From T1Sed10-7 sp047921175 (GTDB taxonomy: Bacteria > Actinomycetota > Nitriliruptoria > Nitriliruptorales > Nitriliruptoraceae): DNA of 40,439 nucleotides. Each line of letters starts with the position of its first letter. Position 1 is the first letter of the stretch. The notes beneath the pieces were generated by a model, which worked only from the letters and a program-made list of their open reading frames with translations, searched no databases and had not been told where the DNA came from. The stretch is taken from assembly GCA_047921175.1 (NCBI GenBank), contig JBLRWQ010000023.1:1-40439 (forward strand), written 5' to 3'. Both the position numbers and the translations under genes were made by a program. Below are positions 24,041 to 32,701 of the stretch, piece after piece.

Positions 24041-24577
24041 GTGCTGCTCGTCGGCTGCGGCACGGGCGGCTGGCCCGCGGAGCTGCCCGGGCCGTCGGAG
24101 ACGATCGAGGGCGCGAGCGAACGACCCGCCGGGGTCCCGCGCGACGCCGAACCGGCCCGGGTCGACCGGGTGGTCGACGGCGACACGGTCCGGTTGTTCG
24201 CCGGTCCGGGCAGTGGGCTCGGTGATCGGGGCTCGGTGCGGGTCCGGTTGCTGAACATCGATGCCCCGGAGCTGCCCCGGGACGGTCGGCCAGGCGAGTG
24301 CCTCGCGGAGGAGGCCGCCCAACGGCTCGGCGACCTGCTCGCCGACAGCCAGGTCGTGTGGATCGCCGCCGACCGCGAGGACCGGGACGCCTACGACCGT
24401 CCGCTGCGTGCCCTGTGGACCGACGACGGCGTGTTCGTCACCGAGGTCCTCGCTGCGGAGGGCCTGGCCGTCGCCGTGCTGTTCCGACCCAACGACCGGT
24501 TCCATGCGCCCATCGTCGCTGCCGAGCGGCACGCCGCGGCTGCCGGCAACGGGCTGCACGGCCCCGCCTGTCGCTGA
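24041..24577 (+). CDS. Thermonuclease-like (SNase) protein, probable lipoprotein, start unresolved
   Basis: A 178-residue frame from GTG 24041. The nuclease part shows ARVDRVVDGDTVRLF and VRLLNIDAPELPRDG (active-site Asp and Arg pattern of SNase), then DRDAYDRPLRALW, EVLAAEGLAVAVLF and a final GLHGPACR. Just upstream in the same frame comes RWRSAIATGLAVLLVGC, a perfect lipobox signal, so the real start should lie before 24041. No ATG, GTG or TTG exists in frame upstream; an ATG at 24010 is in the wrong frame. A single-base error or a rare start is likely. Confidence 0.7.
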   Translation: MLLVGCGTGGWPAELPGPSETIEGASERPAGVPRDAEPARVDRVVDGDTVRLFAGPGSGLGDRGSVRVRLLNIDAPELPRDGRPGECLAEEAAQRLGDLLADSQVVWIAADREDRDAYDRPLRALWTDDGVFVTEVLAAEGLAVAVLFRPNDRFHAPIVAAERHAAAAGNGLHGPACR

Positions 24578-24608
24578 CCGGTCCGCGGTGGCGACCGCTC
24601 CGCGTCGA

Positions 24609-25883
24609 TCAGGGGCAACGTTGCGGTCGGGACCCGCGGGGCGCGTCGTCCGGCGTCCCGTCGTCCGCCCCGGACGCGCCCGCCGACGGGCCAGCCGGGG
24701 ACCCACCGGTGCCGTCGGTCTCCCCGGCGCCGGCATCGCGCTCCGGGTCGGGGGTGCCCGGCGACGACGGTGCGGTCGGCGGCGGCTCCGGGTCGCCCTC
24801 GAGCAGCCAGGTGAACAGCTCCGCCGCGACGGCCTCGTCCGGCCGCAGGAGCCACGCCTCGCCGCTCGTATCCGGCGTCCCCGGCACGGTGCGGGTCTCG
24901 AGCGGCTGCAGGAGGGTGCGGCGGTGCTCGGTCGCCAGCTGGCGGATGCGGTTCAGGCTGAGGGTGCTGTCGACGCGCAGCGAGGCCGCAGTGGCCTCCG
25001 CGAACCGCAGGGTCCGCACCGGATCGGTGAGGATCCCGTCCTCGGCCAGCTGGGTCCGGAGCTCGGCGAGGAGCCGCTGCTGGCGGCTGATCCGGCCGAA
25101 GTCGTCATCGATCGAGCGCGCGCGGACGAAGGCGAGGGCATCCGCTCCGTCCAGCACCTGACATCCGGCCTGGAGGTCGAGGTTCGCCCGGCGGTCGCGG
25201 AGCGGCTCCTCGATGTACATCTCGATCCCGCCGAGGGCGTCGACGATGTCGACGAAGCCGCGGAAGTCGGCCAGCACCGCGTGGTCGATCGTCAGGCCCG
25301 ACCAGGCGGTGAGGGTCTGCACCACGCAGGAGAGTCCTCCGACGCCGGTGCGCTCCCCGATGCCGAAGGCGGCGTTGATCCTGCCGCGGCTCCCGTCGCA
25401 CAACGTCACGACGGCGTCGCGGGGCACGTTGACCATCCGCAGCTCGCCAGCGTCGGCGTCGAGCCGGAGCAGCGCGTTCACCTCGGTTCGCTCCCCCCAC
25501 GCCATGCCGGTTCCCAGCTCGATGCGTTCCTCGGGGGTGAGGACCTCGCGAGAGTCGGAACCGAGGAGGAGGACGGTGAGGGGCTCGGGTCCGTCCGCAC
25601 GGTCGTCCGTGCTGTCGTCCGCGCTGTCGTCCGCGCTGACCTGGACCGTGGCGGGCGCGCCGTCGCCGCCGATCCCCGCATCGGCGCCGAGTCCCTCCAC
25701 CTCGACCCGGGTGAGGGAGCCGTCCAGGGCGACGACCACCCCGGCCAGCACGGCGACGGCGAAGGCCGCGACCAGGCTGGCACCACCGAGGACGCGCAGC
25801 GCGAGGAAGCCTCGACCCGTGCGCGGCACCTCGACCGCTGCCGGGGCAGCGGTGGGATCCTCAGGGTCGTCCGATCGATGCAT
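24609..25883 (-). CDS. LytR-CpsA-Psr (LCP) family protein
   Basis: A 424-residue membrane-anchored protein: cytosolic N-terminus, one helix (about 29-53), a linker with tandem DDSADDSTDD repeats, then the LCP domain. Hallmarks are LTVLLLGSDSRE, MVNVPRDAVVTL, INAAFGIGERTGVGG, FRGFVDIVDALGGIEMYI and ALAFVRARSIDDDFGRISRQ. LCP enzymes transfer teichoic acids or other phospho-polymers onto peptidoglycan and are specific to Gram-positive-type walls. The C-terminal 70 residues are Pro/Gly/Asp-rich and disordered. Divergent from prfC with about 195 bp between them. Confidence 0.92.
   Translation of the reverse strand: MHRSDDPEDPTAAPAAVEVPRTGRGFLALRVLGGASLVAAFAVAVLAGVVVALDGSLTRVEVEGLGADAGIGGDGAPATVQVSADDSADDSTDDRADGPEPLTVLLLGSDSREVLTPEERIELGTGMAWGERTEVNALLRLDADAGELRMVNVPRDAVVTLCDGSRGRINAAFGIGERTGVGGLSCVVQTLTAWSGLTIDHAVLADFRGFVDIVDALGGIEMYIEEPLRDRRANLDLQAGCQVLDGADALAFVRARSIDDDFGRISRQQRLLAELRTQLAEDGILTDPVRTLRFAEATAASLRVDSTLSLNRIRQLATEHRRTLLQPLETRTVPGTPDTSGEAWLLRPDEAVAAELFTWLLEGDPEPPPTAPSSPGTPDPERDAGAGETDGTGGSPAGPSAGASGADDGTPDDAPRGSRPQRCP
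25602..25637. repeat. 12-bp tandem repeat inside the LCP gene
   Basis: GTCGTCCGTGCT, GTCGTCCGCGCT, GTCGTCCGCGCT follow one another (three units, the first with one change) and encode the acidic D-D-S/T linker before the LCP domain. Unit number could vary by slippage without breaking the frame. Confidence 0.7.
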
Positions 25884-26077
25884 GCAGGCGTCTCATCCCC
25901 GCTCAGAACCCGGCCAGGATACGGCGCCGGGCAGCGATGGTCGGCGGCGCACGTGTCCGCTCGTCCGGGGTCCGGGCCGAGCCCTCCAGGTACCTCCGGT
26001 ACCGTCGCAGGTGGTCGGCGCCTCCCGGCCGTCCCGCCCGCGGTCCCGCGGCGCCCGTCCATCTGCAGGAGTGACTC

Positions 26078-27634
26078 GTGTCCGTCGTGTCCGCGGAAGC
26101 CGCTCGCCGCCGGACCTTCGCGATCATCTCGCACCCGGACGCCGGCAAGACGACCCTGACCGAGAAGTTCCTGCTGTACGCCGGTGCGATCCAGCAGGCG
26201 GGGGCCGTCCAGAGCCGCAAGGCCGAACGGGCCACCACCTCCGACTGGCTCGAGCTCGAGCAGAAGCGTGGCATCTCCGTCACCTCGGCGGTGGCCCGCT
26301 TCGAGCACGACGGCGTCGTGCTGAACCTGCTCGACACCCCCGGACACCGCGACTTCTCCGAGGACACCTACCGGGTGCTGTCCGGCGTCGACGCGGCGGT
26401 GATGGTCATCGACGCCGCCCGCGGCGTGGAGCCCCAGACCGAGAAGCTCTACGCGGTCTGCAAGGCGCGCGGCACCCCGATCATCACCTTCGTCAACAAG
26501 ATGGACCGGCCCACGCCGGAGCCGCTGGAGATCCTCGACGACCTCGAGGCCAAGCTCGGCATCCCCGGTCAGCCGGTGACCTGGCCGATCAAGCCGGCCG
26601 GCAGCTTCCAGGGGGTGGTCGACCGGCGCGACCAGCGCAGCTACCGGTTCCTGGCCAACACCCCGGGTGGTGCCCGTCGCGCCCAGGAGGACGAGGGCGG
26701 TGTCGACACGGTCGCCGAGGAGGTCCGCGAGGAGCTCGAGCTGCTGGATGCGGTCGGGGCCGACATCGACCTCGCAGCCTTCGCGGCCGGCACCGCGACG
26801 CCGGTGTTCTTCGGCTCCGCGCTGTCGAACTTCGGCGTCCGCCTGCTGCTCGACGCGGTGGTGGCCTACGCGCCCCCACCGGCGGCCCGCGAGGACATCG
26901 CCGGTGCCGCCCACCCGGTGGACGGCCCCTTCAGCGGGCTGGTCTTCAAGGTCCAGGCCAACCTCGATCCCCGGCACCGGGATCGGCTCGCCTTCATCCG
27001 GGTCTGCTCGGGCCGCTTCGAGCGGGGCGCGACCCTGGTCAACGCCCGCACCGGACGCAAGACGGTCGCCAAGTACGCCCACGCCGTCTTCGGTCGCGAC
27101 CGCGAGACCGTGGACGAGGCCTACCCCGGCGACGTCATCGGGCTGGTCAACGCCACCGATCTGCGTGCCGGCGACACCCTGCACGCCGAGGGCGTCGAGG
27201 TGGTGTTCCCGCCGCTGCCGACCTTCACCCCGGAGCACTTCCAGACCGCCCACCCGGCGGACCGCTCGCGCATCAAGCAGTTCCGTCGCGGGGTCCAGCA
27301 GCTCGACGAGGAGGGGGTCGTGCAGGTGCTGCGGCACGACGACCTCGGTGACCAGGCGCCGATCTGGGCCGCGGTCGGGCAGCTGCAGTTCGATGTGGCC
27401 GCCTGGCGGATGGAGCACGAGTTCGGCTCGCCCGTGCGCCTCGAGGGCACCCGCTTCGAGGTGGCCCGCGCGACCGACGACGACAGCGCGGCGCGGCTGG
27501 AGACCATGCGCGACGTGGACGTCTACCGGCGCGAGAACGGCCTGCCGCTGGCGCTGTTCCGCAGCCGCTACGTCGCCGAGCGGATCGCCCGGGACCACCC
27601 GGAGCTGACCCTCGACACCCTGATCCTGAGCTGA
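26078..27634 (+). CDS. prfC: Peptide chain release factor 3
   Basis: A 518-residue translational GTPase. G1 HPDAGKTTL (19-27), G2 AERATTSDWLELEQKRGISV, G3 LDTPGHRDFSEDTYR and G4 NKMDRP are all present. Its length, the sequence HPDAGKTTLTEKFLLYAGAI and QFRRGVQQLDEEGVVQVL match RF-3, which recycles class I release factors. The GTG start follows GGAGTGACTC. It is followed, two bases after its stop, by the MFS gene on the same strand. Confidence 0.95.
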   Translation: MSVVSAEAARRRTFAIISHPDAGKTTLTEKFLLYAGAIQQAGAVQSRKAERATTSDWLELEQKRGISVTSAVARFEHDGVVLNLLDTPGHRDFSEDTYRVLSGVDAAVMVIDAARGVEPQTEKLYAVCKARGTPIITFVNKMDRPTPEPLEILDDLEAKLGIPGQPVTWPIKPAGSFQGVVDRRDQRSYRFLANTPGGARRAQEDEGGVDTVAEEVREELELLDAVGADIDLAAFAAGTATPVFFGSALSNFGVRLLLDAVVAYAPPPAAREDIAGAAHPVDGPFSGLVFKVQANLDPRHRDRLAFIRVCSGRFERGATLVNARTGRKTVAKYAHAVFGRDRETVDEAYPGDVIGLVNATDLRAGDTLHAEGVEVVFPPLPTFTPEHFQTAHPADRSRIKQFRRGVQQLDEEGVVQVLRHDDLGDQAPIWAAVGQLQFDVAAWRMEHEFGSPVRLEGTRFEVARATDDDSAARLETMRDVDVYRRENGLPLALFRSRYVAERIARDHPELTLDTLILS

Positions 27635-27636
27635 CC

Positions 27637-28911
27637 GTGCTGACCTCGCTGTTCCCCGACCCGTACCCGCCCCGCTCCGGGACCCGCTTCTCCGGCTGGC
27701 GGGTGGTCGTCGTGTCCGCGATCGCGCTCGGGATGACCGGGCCCGGGCAGACCGTGGGCGTGAGCGTCTTCATCGACCCGATGCTGGAGACGCTCGCGAT
27801 CAGCCGGTCCCAGCTGTCCACCGCCTACCTGATCGGGACGCTCGCCGGGGCGTTCGCGCTCCCGCGGGCCGGTCGGGTGCTCGATGCCCGTGGCGCGCGG
27901 GTCACCATGGCGGTGGTCGGCGGGATCTTCGGTGCCGTCCTCATGGCCATGGCGGGGGTCGTCGGCCTGATCACCCTGACCCTCGGGTTCGCCGGCATCC
28001 GGATGTTCGGGCAGGGTGCGCTCGGGCTGGTGGCGACCACCGCGCCCGCACCCTGGTTCGATCGTCGACGGGGGCTCGCGATCGGGGTGACCACCGCGGC
28101 GGGCTCCGCGCTGCTGTCGCTGTTCCCGCTCGCCGCCGCCGCGGTCATCCCCGCGATCGGCTGGCGCGCAGCCTGGATCGTGACCGGCCTGGTGATCTGG
28201 CTCGTGGTCGTGCCGCTGGCGTTGCGCGCGCTGCTCGACCATCCCCGTGACGTCGGCCAGCAGCCCGATGGCGACGCGCCCTCCGCGGAGAACGACGCGC
28301 GGGTCGAGGCGGCGATGGCCTCTTCCTTCACACGCGATGAGGCGATCCGGACCCCGATGTTCTGGGCCGTCGCCGGCGCGACGGCGGCGACCGGCATGAT
28401 CAGCACCGGGCTGGCCTTCCACCAGATCGACCTGCTCGGCGAGCAGGGCCTGACCCCGGTGCAGGCCGCGGCCAACTTCCTGCCCCAGACGTTCTCCGCG
28501 CTGCTGGCCACGTTGCTGGTCGGCTCCATGATCGACCGGTTCGCGGCCCGCTGGGTGCTCACCACCTCGATGCTGTTGCTGACGACGGCGATGCTCGGGG
28601 TGACCCTGGTCCAGCCCGGGTGGACCGCGATCACCTACGGGGTGCTCGTGGGCGCCGCCGGCGCCTCCGCCCGGGCGCTCGAGGCGGCCTCGTTCCCCAA
28701 GCTGTTCGGGCTCGGCCACCTCGGCTCGATCCGCGGGGTCGTCACCGCCATCAGCGTCGGCTCCACCGCCTTCGGGCCCCTGGCGCTGGCGCTCGGACGG
28801 GACCTCACCGGGTCCTACCAGGGCGTGCTGCGGCTGCTGCTGGTCGTGCCGTTGGCGGTGGTCCTGCTCGGGCTGCTCGCGCCGACCCCGAGCCGCCCGA
28901 GCCGCACCTGA
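27637..28911 (+). CDS. Major facilitator superfamily transporter (monocarboxylate/OFA-like)
   Basis: A 424-residue membrane protein with about 12 hydrophobic helices in two halves. Typical MFS loops are visible: GRVLDARGARVTM between helices 2 and 3, and GSMIDRFAARW in the second half. The N-terminus GWRVVVVSAIALGMTGPGQT resembles the oxalate/formate and monocarboxylate transporter branch. Substrate unknown. Its GTG start is two bases after the prfC stop, so it is probably translated from the same message. Confidence 0.88.
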   Translation: MLTSLFPDPYPPRSGTRFSGWRVVVVSAIALGMTGPGQTVGVSVFIDPMLETLAISRSQLSTAYLIGTLAGAFALPRAGRVLDARGARVTMAVVGGIFGAVLMAMAGVVGLITLTLGFAGIRMFGQGALGLVATTAPAPWFDRRRGLAIGVTTAAGSALLSLFPLAAAAVIPAIGWRAAWIVTGLVIWLVVVPLALRALLDHPRDVGQQPDGDAPSAENDARVEAAMASSFTRDEAIRTPMFWAVAGATAATGMISTGLAFHQIDLLGEQGLTPVQAAANFLPQTFSALLATLLVGSMIDRFAARWVLTTSMLLLTTAMLGVTLVQPGWTAITYGVLVGAAGASARALEAASFPKLFGLGHLGSIRGVVTAISVGSTAFGPLALALGRDLTGSYQGVLRLLLVVPLAVVLLGLLAPTPSRPSRT

Positions 28912-28922
28912 GCGTCGCTCAC

Positions 28923-28946
28923 CCGCACGGGCCCGTGACCGTGCGG
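28923..28946 (+). terminator. Strong hairpin after the MFS gene
   Basis: CCGCACGG-GCCCGTGA-CCGTGCGG has a perfect 8-bp stem, twelve bases after the MFS stop. There is no T tract. A TAGCAT -10-like box (28985-28990) follows, suggesting that a new transcript starts for the antiporter. Confidence 0.5.
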
Positions 28947-29068
28947 CCTCGCCACGTCCCGGCAGCGCGGTCGGTGCCTGCGGCTAGCATCCGCGACCCG
29001 CGCGCCGGCAGCGGCCGCGGCATCGTCGACGACCGCCCGTGCCACGGTGCCGGGGTCCAGGAGGCCAG

Positions 29069-31021
29069 GTGCTGGACGGGGTGCTCCCGCTGACCGACCC
29101 CGGCGCCGTCTTCGCGGTCCTGTTCCTGCTGGTCCTGATCGGCCCGCTGCTGGCGGAACGGTTCCGCCTGCCGGGCATCATCGGGCTGGTCGTCGGGGGC
29201 ATGCTGGTCGGCCCGGGCGTCACCGGGATCATCGACCGCAACACCTTCATCGAGACGATCGGCTACATCGGCCTGCTCTACCTGATGTTCCAGGGCGGGC
29301 TCGACCTCGACATGCAGGGGTTCATCAAGCGCCGCCACGACTCGGTCGTGTTCGGCGTGGCCACCTTCGTCCTGCCGATGCTGCTCGTGACCAGCGTCGC
29401 GCTCGCGCTCGGCCTCAGCTGGGCCGCGGCGATCATCATCGGTTCCGCACTGACCAGCCACACGCTGCTGAGCTACCCGACGATCGTGCGCTTCGACCTG
29501 ACCCGCAACCGCGCGGTCACGGCCACGCTCGGCGCCACCCTGCTGTCCACGGTGCTCGCCCTGCTGGTGCTGGCGGTCGCGGCAGCCGGGGTGCGCGGCG
29601 ACGCCGGGCCGGGGTTCTGGGTGCTGTTCGTGCTCGGGCTGGTCGGCTACCTCGCGCTGATGCTGGTCTACGTGCCGCGCATCACCCGGTGGTTCTTCAC
29701 CGGCCTCGGCCAGGACCGGCAGGTCCGGCTCACCTACCTGCTGTCCGGGATGGGGGTGGCGGCGGTGCTGGCCGGGTTGATCGGCATCGAGCCCATCGTC
29801 GGCGCCTTCCTCGCCGGGCTCGCGTTCAACGGCTTCGTGCCCGCCGGCACGGTGATCGACGACCGGGTCCGGGTGCTCGGGCAGAGCGTGTTCATCCCCG
29901 CCTTCCTGATCTCCACCGGGATGATGCTCGATCCCGTCGCGCTGCTGACCGACCCGCGCACGCTGGCGCTCGGGGGGGCCCTGCTGGCCGCCGAGGTGGT
30001 CTCGAAGTGGCTCGCGGCCGAGGGGTCCGGGTGGCTCATGCGCCTGTCCCGCCCGGAGCGGGGTGTGATGTTCTCGCTGTCGGTGGGACAGGCGGCGGGC
30101 GCGCTGGCGGCGGTGATCGTGGCGGAGGATCTCGGGCTGGTCGGGCCCGAGGTCGTGAACGCGGTCGTACTGGTGATCCTCGTCACCGCCCTGCTGGCCG
30201 GGATCACCGGCGACCGCTGGGCGCCGCAGGTCGAGATCCCGGAACGGCACGACGCGGCGCTCGGTACCCGCGTCGTCGTCCCGGTCTCCAACCCGCGGAC
30301 CGTGTCCCAGCTGGTCCGGGTCGGTGCCCAGGTCGCGGCAGCCGACAGCGGTGCGGTCGTCGCGGTGAACGTGCTGCCCTTCGACGCGCGACCCGACCAG
30401 CTGCGCGCCCACCGGCAGCTGGCCGCCAAAGCCGAGCAGACGGCCCTGAAGGCCGGCTCGGAGGTGACCACCTCGGTCCGGATCGACTCGACCACCGTCG
30501 GCGGGGTGCTCCACACGGTCGTGGAGCAGGCGGGGACCTGCCTGGTCATGGGCTGGAAGGGCTACGCCAACCGGCGTGAGGGGCTGTTCGGGGCCACGAT
30601 CGACCAGATCGTCTCCCAGAGCCCGGTGCCGGTGCTGGTCTGCCGCCCGGGCGACGACGACGCCACCCGCCGGATCGTCGTCGTGGTGACCGAGGAGGAC
30701 GTCGAACCGACCGGGTTCCGCGGGACGGCGCTCGCCTTCGAGGTCGGGCACCGGATGGCCCGCCAGGCCGAGGTCGACCTCGTGATCCTCAGCGAGGCCG
30801 GCGCCGAGCGCGTGCAGCCCCAGCTGGCCGGGTGGGGGGTCGCGCCCGATGTCGAGCTCATCACCGTCGACGGGGTGATCGGCCGCCTCAACCGGCTGCT
30901 GCGGCCCGGCGACGTGGTCCTGACCGGCGTCCCGCCGGTCAAGAGCCGGCTCGGGAAGGGCGCCCGCCGCCTGGCCCGGGCGGCGGGCGGTCGGACGGTG
31001 ATCGTGGCCGTGCCGCACTGA
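29069..31021 (+). CDS. Cation:proton antiporter (CPA2) with C-terminal Usp-like domains
   Basis: A 650-residue protein with GTG 29069 behind GGAGG. Residues about 1-380 are a 12-helix Na+/H+-exchanger domain, with VVGGMLVGPGVTGII and MFQGGLDLDMQGF in the first half and PIVGAFLAGLAFNGFVP in the second. From residue about 390 the chain is soluble: a universal-stress-protein-like domain (VVPVSNPRTVSQLV to PVPVLVCRPGDDD) and then a second similar domain (RIVVVVTEEDVEPTG onward). Usp-tailed antiporters are known in actinobacteria and cyanobacteria and may sense nucleotides or pH. No TrkA-N domain is seen. Confidence 0.88.
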   Translation: MLDGVLPLTDPGAVFAVLFLLVLIGPLLAERFRLPGIIGLVVGGMLVGPGVTGIIDRNTFIETIGYIGLLYLMFQGGLDLDMQGFIKRRHDSVVFGVATFVLPMLLVTSVALALGLSWAAAIIIGSALTSHTLLSYPTIVRFDLTRNRAVTATLGATLLSTVLALLVLAVAAAGVRGDAGPGFWVLFVLGLVGYLALMLVYVPRITRWFFTGLGQDRQVRLTYLLSGMGVAAVLAGLIGIEPIVGAFLAGLAFNGFVPAGTVIDDRVRVLGQSVFIPAFLISTGMMLDPVALLTDPRTLALGGALLAAEVVSKWLAAEGSGWLMRLSRPERGVMFSLSVGQAAGALAAVIVAEDLGLVGPEVVNAVVLVILVTALLAGITGDRWAPQVEIPERHDAALGTRVVVPVSNPRTVSQLVRVGAQVAAADSGAVVAVNVLPFDARPDQLRAHRQLAAKAEQTALKAGSEVTTSVRIDSTTVGGVLHTVVEQAGTCLVMGWKGYANRREGLFGATIDQIVSQSPVPVLVCRPGDDDATRRIVVVVTEEDVEPTGFRGTALAFEVGHRMARQAEVDLVILSEAGAERVQPQLAGWGVAPDVELITVDGVIGRLNRLLRPGDVVLTGVPPVKSRLGKGARRLARAAGGRTVIVAVPH

Positions 31022-31037
31022 GCCGAGCGGGCTCGGC
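31022..31037. terminator. Bidirectional hairpin between antiporter and Fur gene
   Basis: GCCGAG-CGGG-CTCGGC, a perfect 6-bp stem, lies directly after the antiporter stop and nine bases before the convergent Fur gene ends. It suits a shared terminator for both. Confidence 0.5.
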
Positions 31038-31045
31038 GGTGACGC

Positions 31046-31477
31046 TCAGCCGCGGCAGCGCGCGCAGCGGCCGCGGACCGTCAACTCGATCTGCTCGACC
31101 GCGAACCCGTGGCCCTGATCGAGGTGGTCACGGACCTGCGCCACCAGCGAGCCGACGTGGTGATCGACGTCGCCGCAGACCGTGCAGACCAGGTGGAAGT
31201 GCTCGTCGGGATGGGCCAGCTCCCAGCGGCTGGCCTCCACGTCCCCCAGCCGGCTGCTGCGCACCAGGCCGAGCTCCTCGAGCAGATCCAGGGTGCGGTA
31301 GACCGACGCGACGTCGACGTCGTGCCCGGCATCATGGGTGCGGGCGGTGATCTCCTCGGCGGTGAGGTGTTCGCTCGCGGCGCGCAGGGTGTCCCAGACC
31401 GCCAGGCGTGGCCGGGTGACCCGGTGCCCGTGGTCACGCAGCACCGTGGCGAGGTCGGTCTCCAGGTCGGGATCCAC
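31046..31477 (-). CDS. Fur-family metalloregulator
   Basis: A 143-residue protein. The winged helix includes GHRVTRPRLAVWDTL and DVASVYRTLDLLEELGLV (recognition helix), and the metal region has HPDEHFHLVCTVCGDVDHH with a second CxxC at the C-terminus (RCARC). The two CxxC pairs match the structural zinc of Fur/Zur/PerR; specificity cannot be told. A TAGGCT -10-like box (minus strand, 31489-31484) ends six bases before the GTG start, so the gene may be expressed leaderless. It is last in a minus-strand block after DUF1015. Confidence 0.9.
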   Translation of the reverse strand: MDPDLETDLATVLRDHGHRVTRPRLAVWDTLRAASEHLTAEEITARTHDAGHDVDVASVYRTLDLLEELGLVRSSRLGDVEASRWELAHPDEHFHLVCTVCGDVDHHVGSLVAQVRDHLDQGHGFAVEQIELTVRGRCARCRG

Positions 31478-31483
31478 GGGGAC

Positions 31484-31489
31484 AGCCTA
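31484..31489 (-). promoter_or_regulatory. -10 box of a candidate leaderless promoter for the Fur gene
   Basis: TAGGCT lies six bases before GTG 31477, which would place transcription start at or next to the start codon. No clear -35 is visible. It lies between the DUF1015 stop and the Fur start. Confidence 0.4.
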
Positions 31490-31500
31490 GGAGGCGGCGG

Positions 31501-32700
31501 TCAGCGGGGGACCACGAGCACCCCGGAGCGCAGCTTCGGCGCCAGGTAGGTGCTCTTGTGCGGCAGGACCTCGCCGGCGCCGGTGACCACGAGCAGATCG
31601 GTCATGGTCGCCGGGGCCAGGGCGAGCCCGATCGCGCCGTAGCGCTCCAGCGCCGTGAGCCCCAGCGGCGCAGCGACGGGCACGACCCGGGCGGGGGTCG
31701 GGCCTTCGGCCAGGGTTGCGATCGCGGGCACGAGCACCCGGTCGGCGATGCTCGCGTCGAGGTGGCCCGCCGCCCCGGGTCCGGGCCGGTCGCCGAGGTG
31801 GACCCGCCACCAGCGGCCGTCGACGGTGAGGTGGACGTCCCCGGTGCTCGTCGGTACCTGGGAGCCAGGCAGCGGTGCAGCGTCGAGCCCGAGGGTGGCC
31901 AGCAGGGCGAGGAGGTCCTCGGCGCGCACCTCGCCGAGCCCGTCGATGCGACGGTGGAACGCAGCGATCGCGAGCTGGTCCGCGGGCACGAAGGCGGTCA
32001 GCACGCGGCGGGCCGGGTCGGGCGGATCGGCTCGTTGCGGCTGCGCGCCGGCGGTCGGCCCGAGGCGGTGCGCGACGGCTGCTGCGCGGTGGTGGCCATC
32101 GGCCACGGTGCAGGCAGCGAGGTGGCGGACCCCGGCCTGCAGCGCGGCGCGGGCCGCCGGCTGCTCGGTCCGCCAGAGCCGGATCCGCGCCCCGTCGGGC
32201 AACGAGACGTCGAGCAGCGGCGGTCCCTCGCGGACCGCCGCGACCGCCGCGGCCAGGGGATCGCTCGGCTCGTGCAGCACGCAGACCGGGCTGGATGCCA
32301 CCTCGACGCTGTCGAGGTAGCGGGCCAGCTCCGCGACCCGGTCCGGCCGGACGTGCTCGTGCGGGCGGATACGCCCGTCGAGGTAGGCCGCGACGTCGAC
32401 GTCGCCGAGCACCGCGGTCACCGTCCGACCGGCGTCGGTCAGCTCGAGGACCAGCAGCAGGTCGCGCTGCAGTGGCCCGAACCGGCCGGTCGCGACCAGC
32501 CGCTCCAGGCAGCGCCGGTTGGCGGCCAGCCCCTCGGTCGTCGTGGTGCCCGTCGGGAGGCATCCGAGGAAGGTCGCCGGCTGCTCGGCGACCCACGTCG
32601 CGCGCTGCTCCGCGCTCAGGGCGTCGTAGGCCGGCGCGACGACCGCCGCCGCGTGGTCGCCGGTGACCACGCGTGCGTCGATGGGTTCGAGCTCCAGCAC
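31501..32700 (-). CDS. DUF1015 family protein
   Basis: A 399-residue protein with family marks: VVAPAYDALSAEQR at the N-terminus, ADGHHRAAAVAHRLG in the middle (the conserved H-x-R) and LPHKSTYLAPKLRSGVLVVP at the end. DUF1015 proteins are widespread and often linked to serine biosynthesis; their activity is not settled. GTG 32700 follows the helicase stop by one base (TGACGTG), so it is translationally coupled to that helicase. Confidence 0.88.
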   Translation of the reverse strand: MLELEPIDARVVTGDHAAAVVAPAYDALSAEQRATWVAEQPATFLGCLPTGTTTTEGLAANRRCLERLVATGRFGPLQRDLLLVLELTDAGRTVTAVLGDVDVAAYLDGRIRPHEHVRPDRVAELARYLDSVEVASSPVCVLHEPSDPLAAAVAAVREGPPLLDVSLPDGARIRLWRTEQPAARAALQAGVRHLAACTVADGHHRAAAVAHRLGPTAGAQPQRADPPDPARRVLTAFVPADQLAIAAFHRRIDGLGEVRAEDLLALLATLGLDAAPLPGSQVPTSTGDVHLTVDGRWWRVHLGDRPGPGAAGHLDASIADRVLVPAIATLAEGPTPARVVPVAAPLGLTALERYGAIGLALAPATMTDLLVVTGAGEVLPHKSTYLAPKLRSGVLVVPR

Positions 32701-32701
32701 G

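Noticed and set aside
25478..27598. A 706-codon minus frame opposite prfC
   Set aside because: prfC on the plus strand has all GTPase motifs; the antisense frame shows none.
28919..31018. A 699-codon open frame on the minus strand opposite the antiporter
   Set aside because: It mirrors the antiporter gene, is rich in His, Arg, Gln and Asp without a domain, and results from high GC at third positions.
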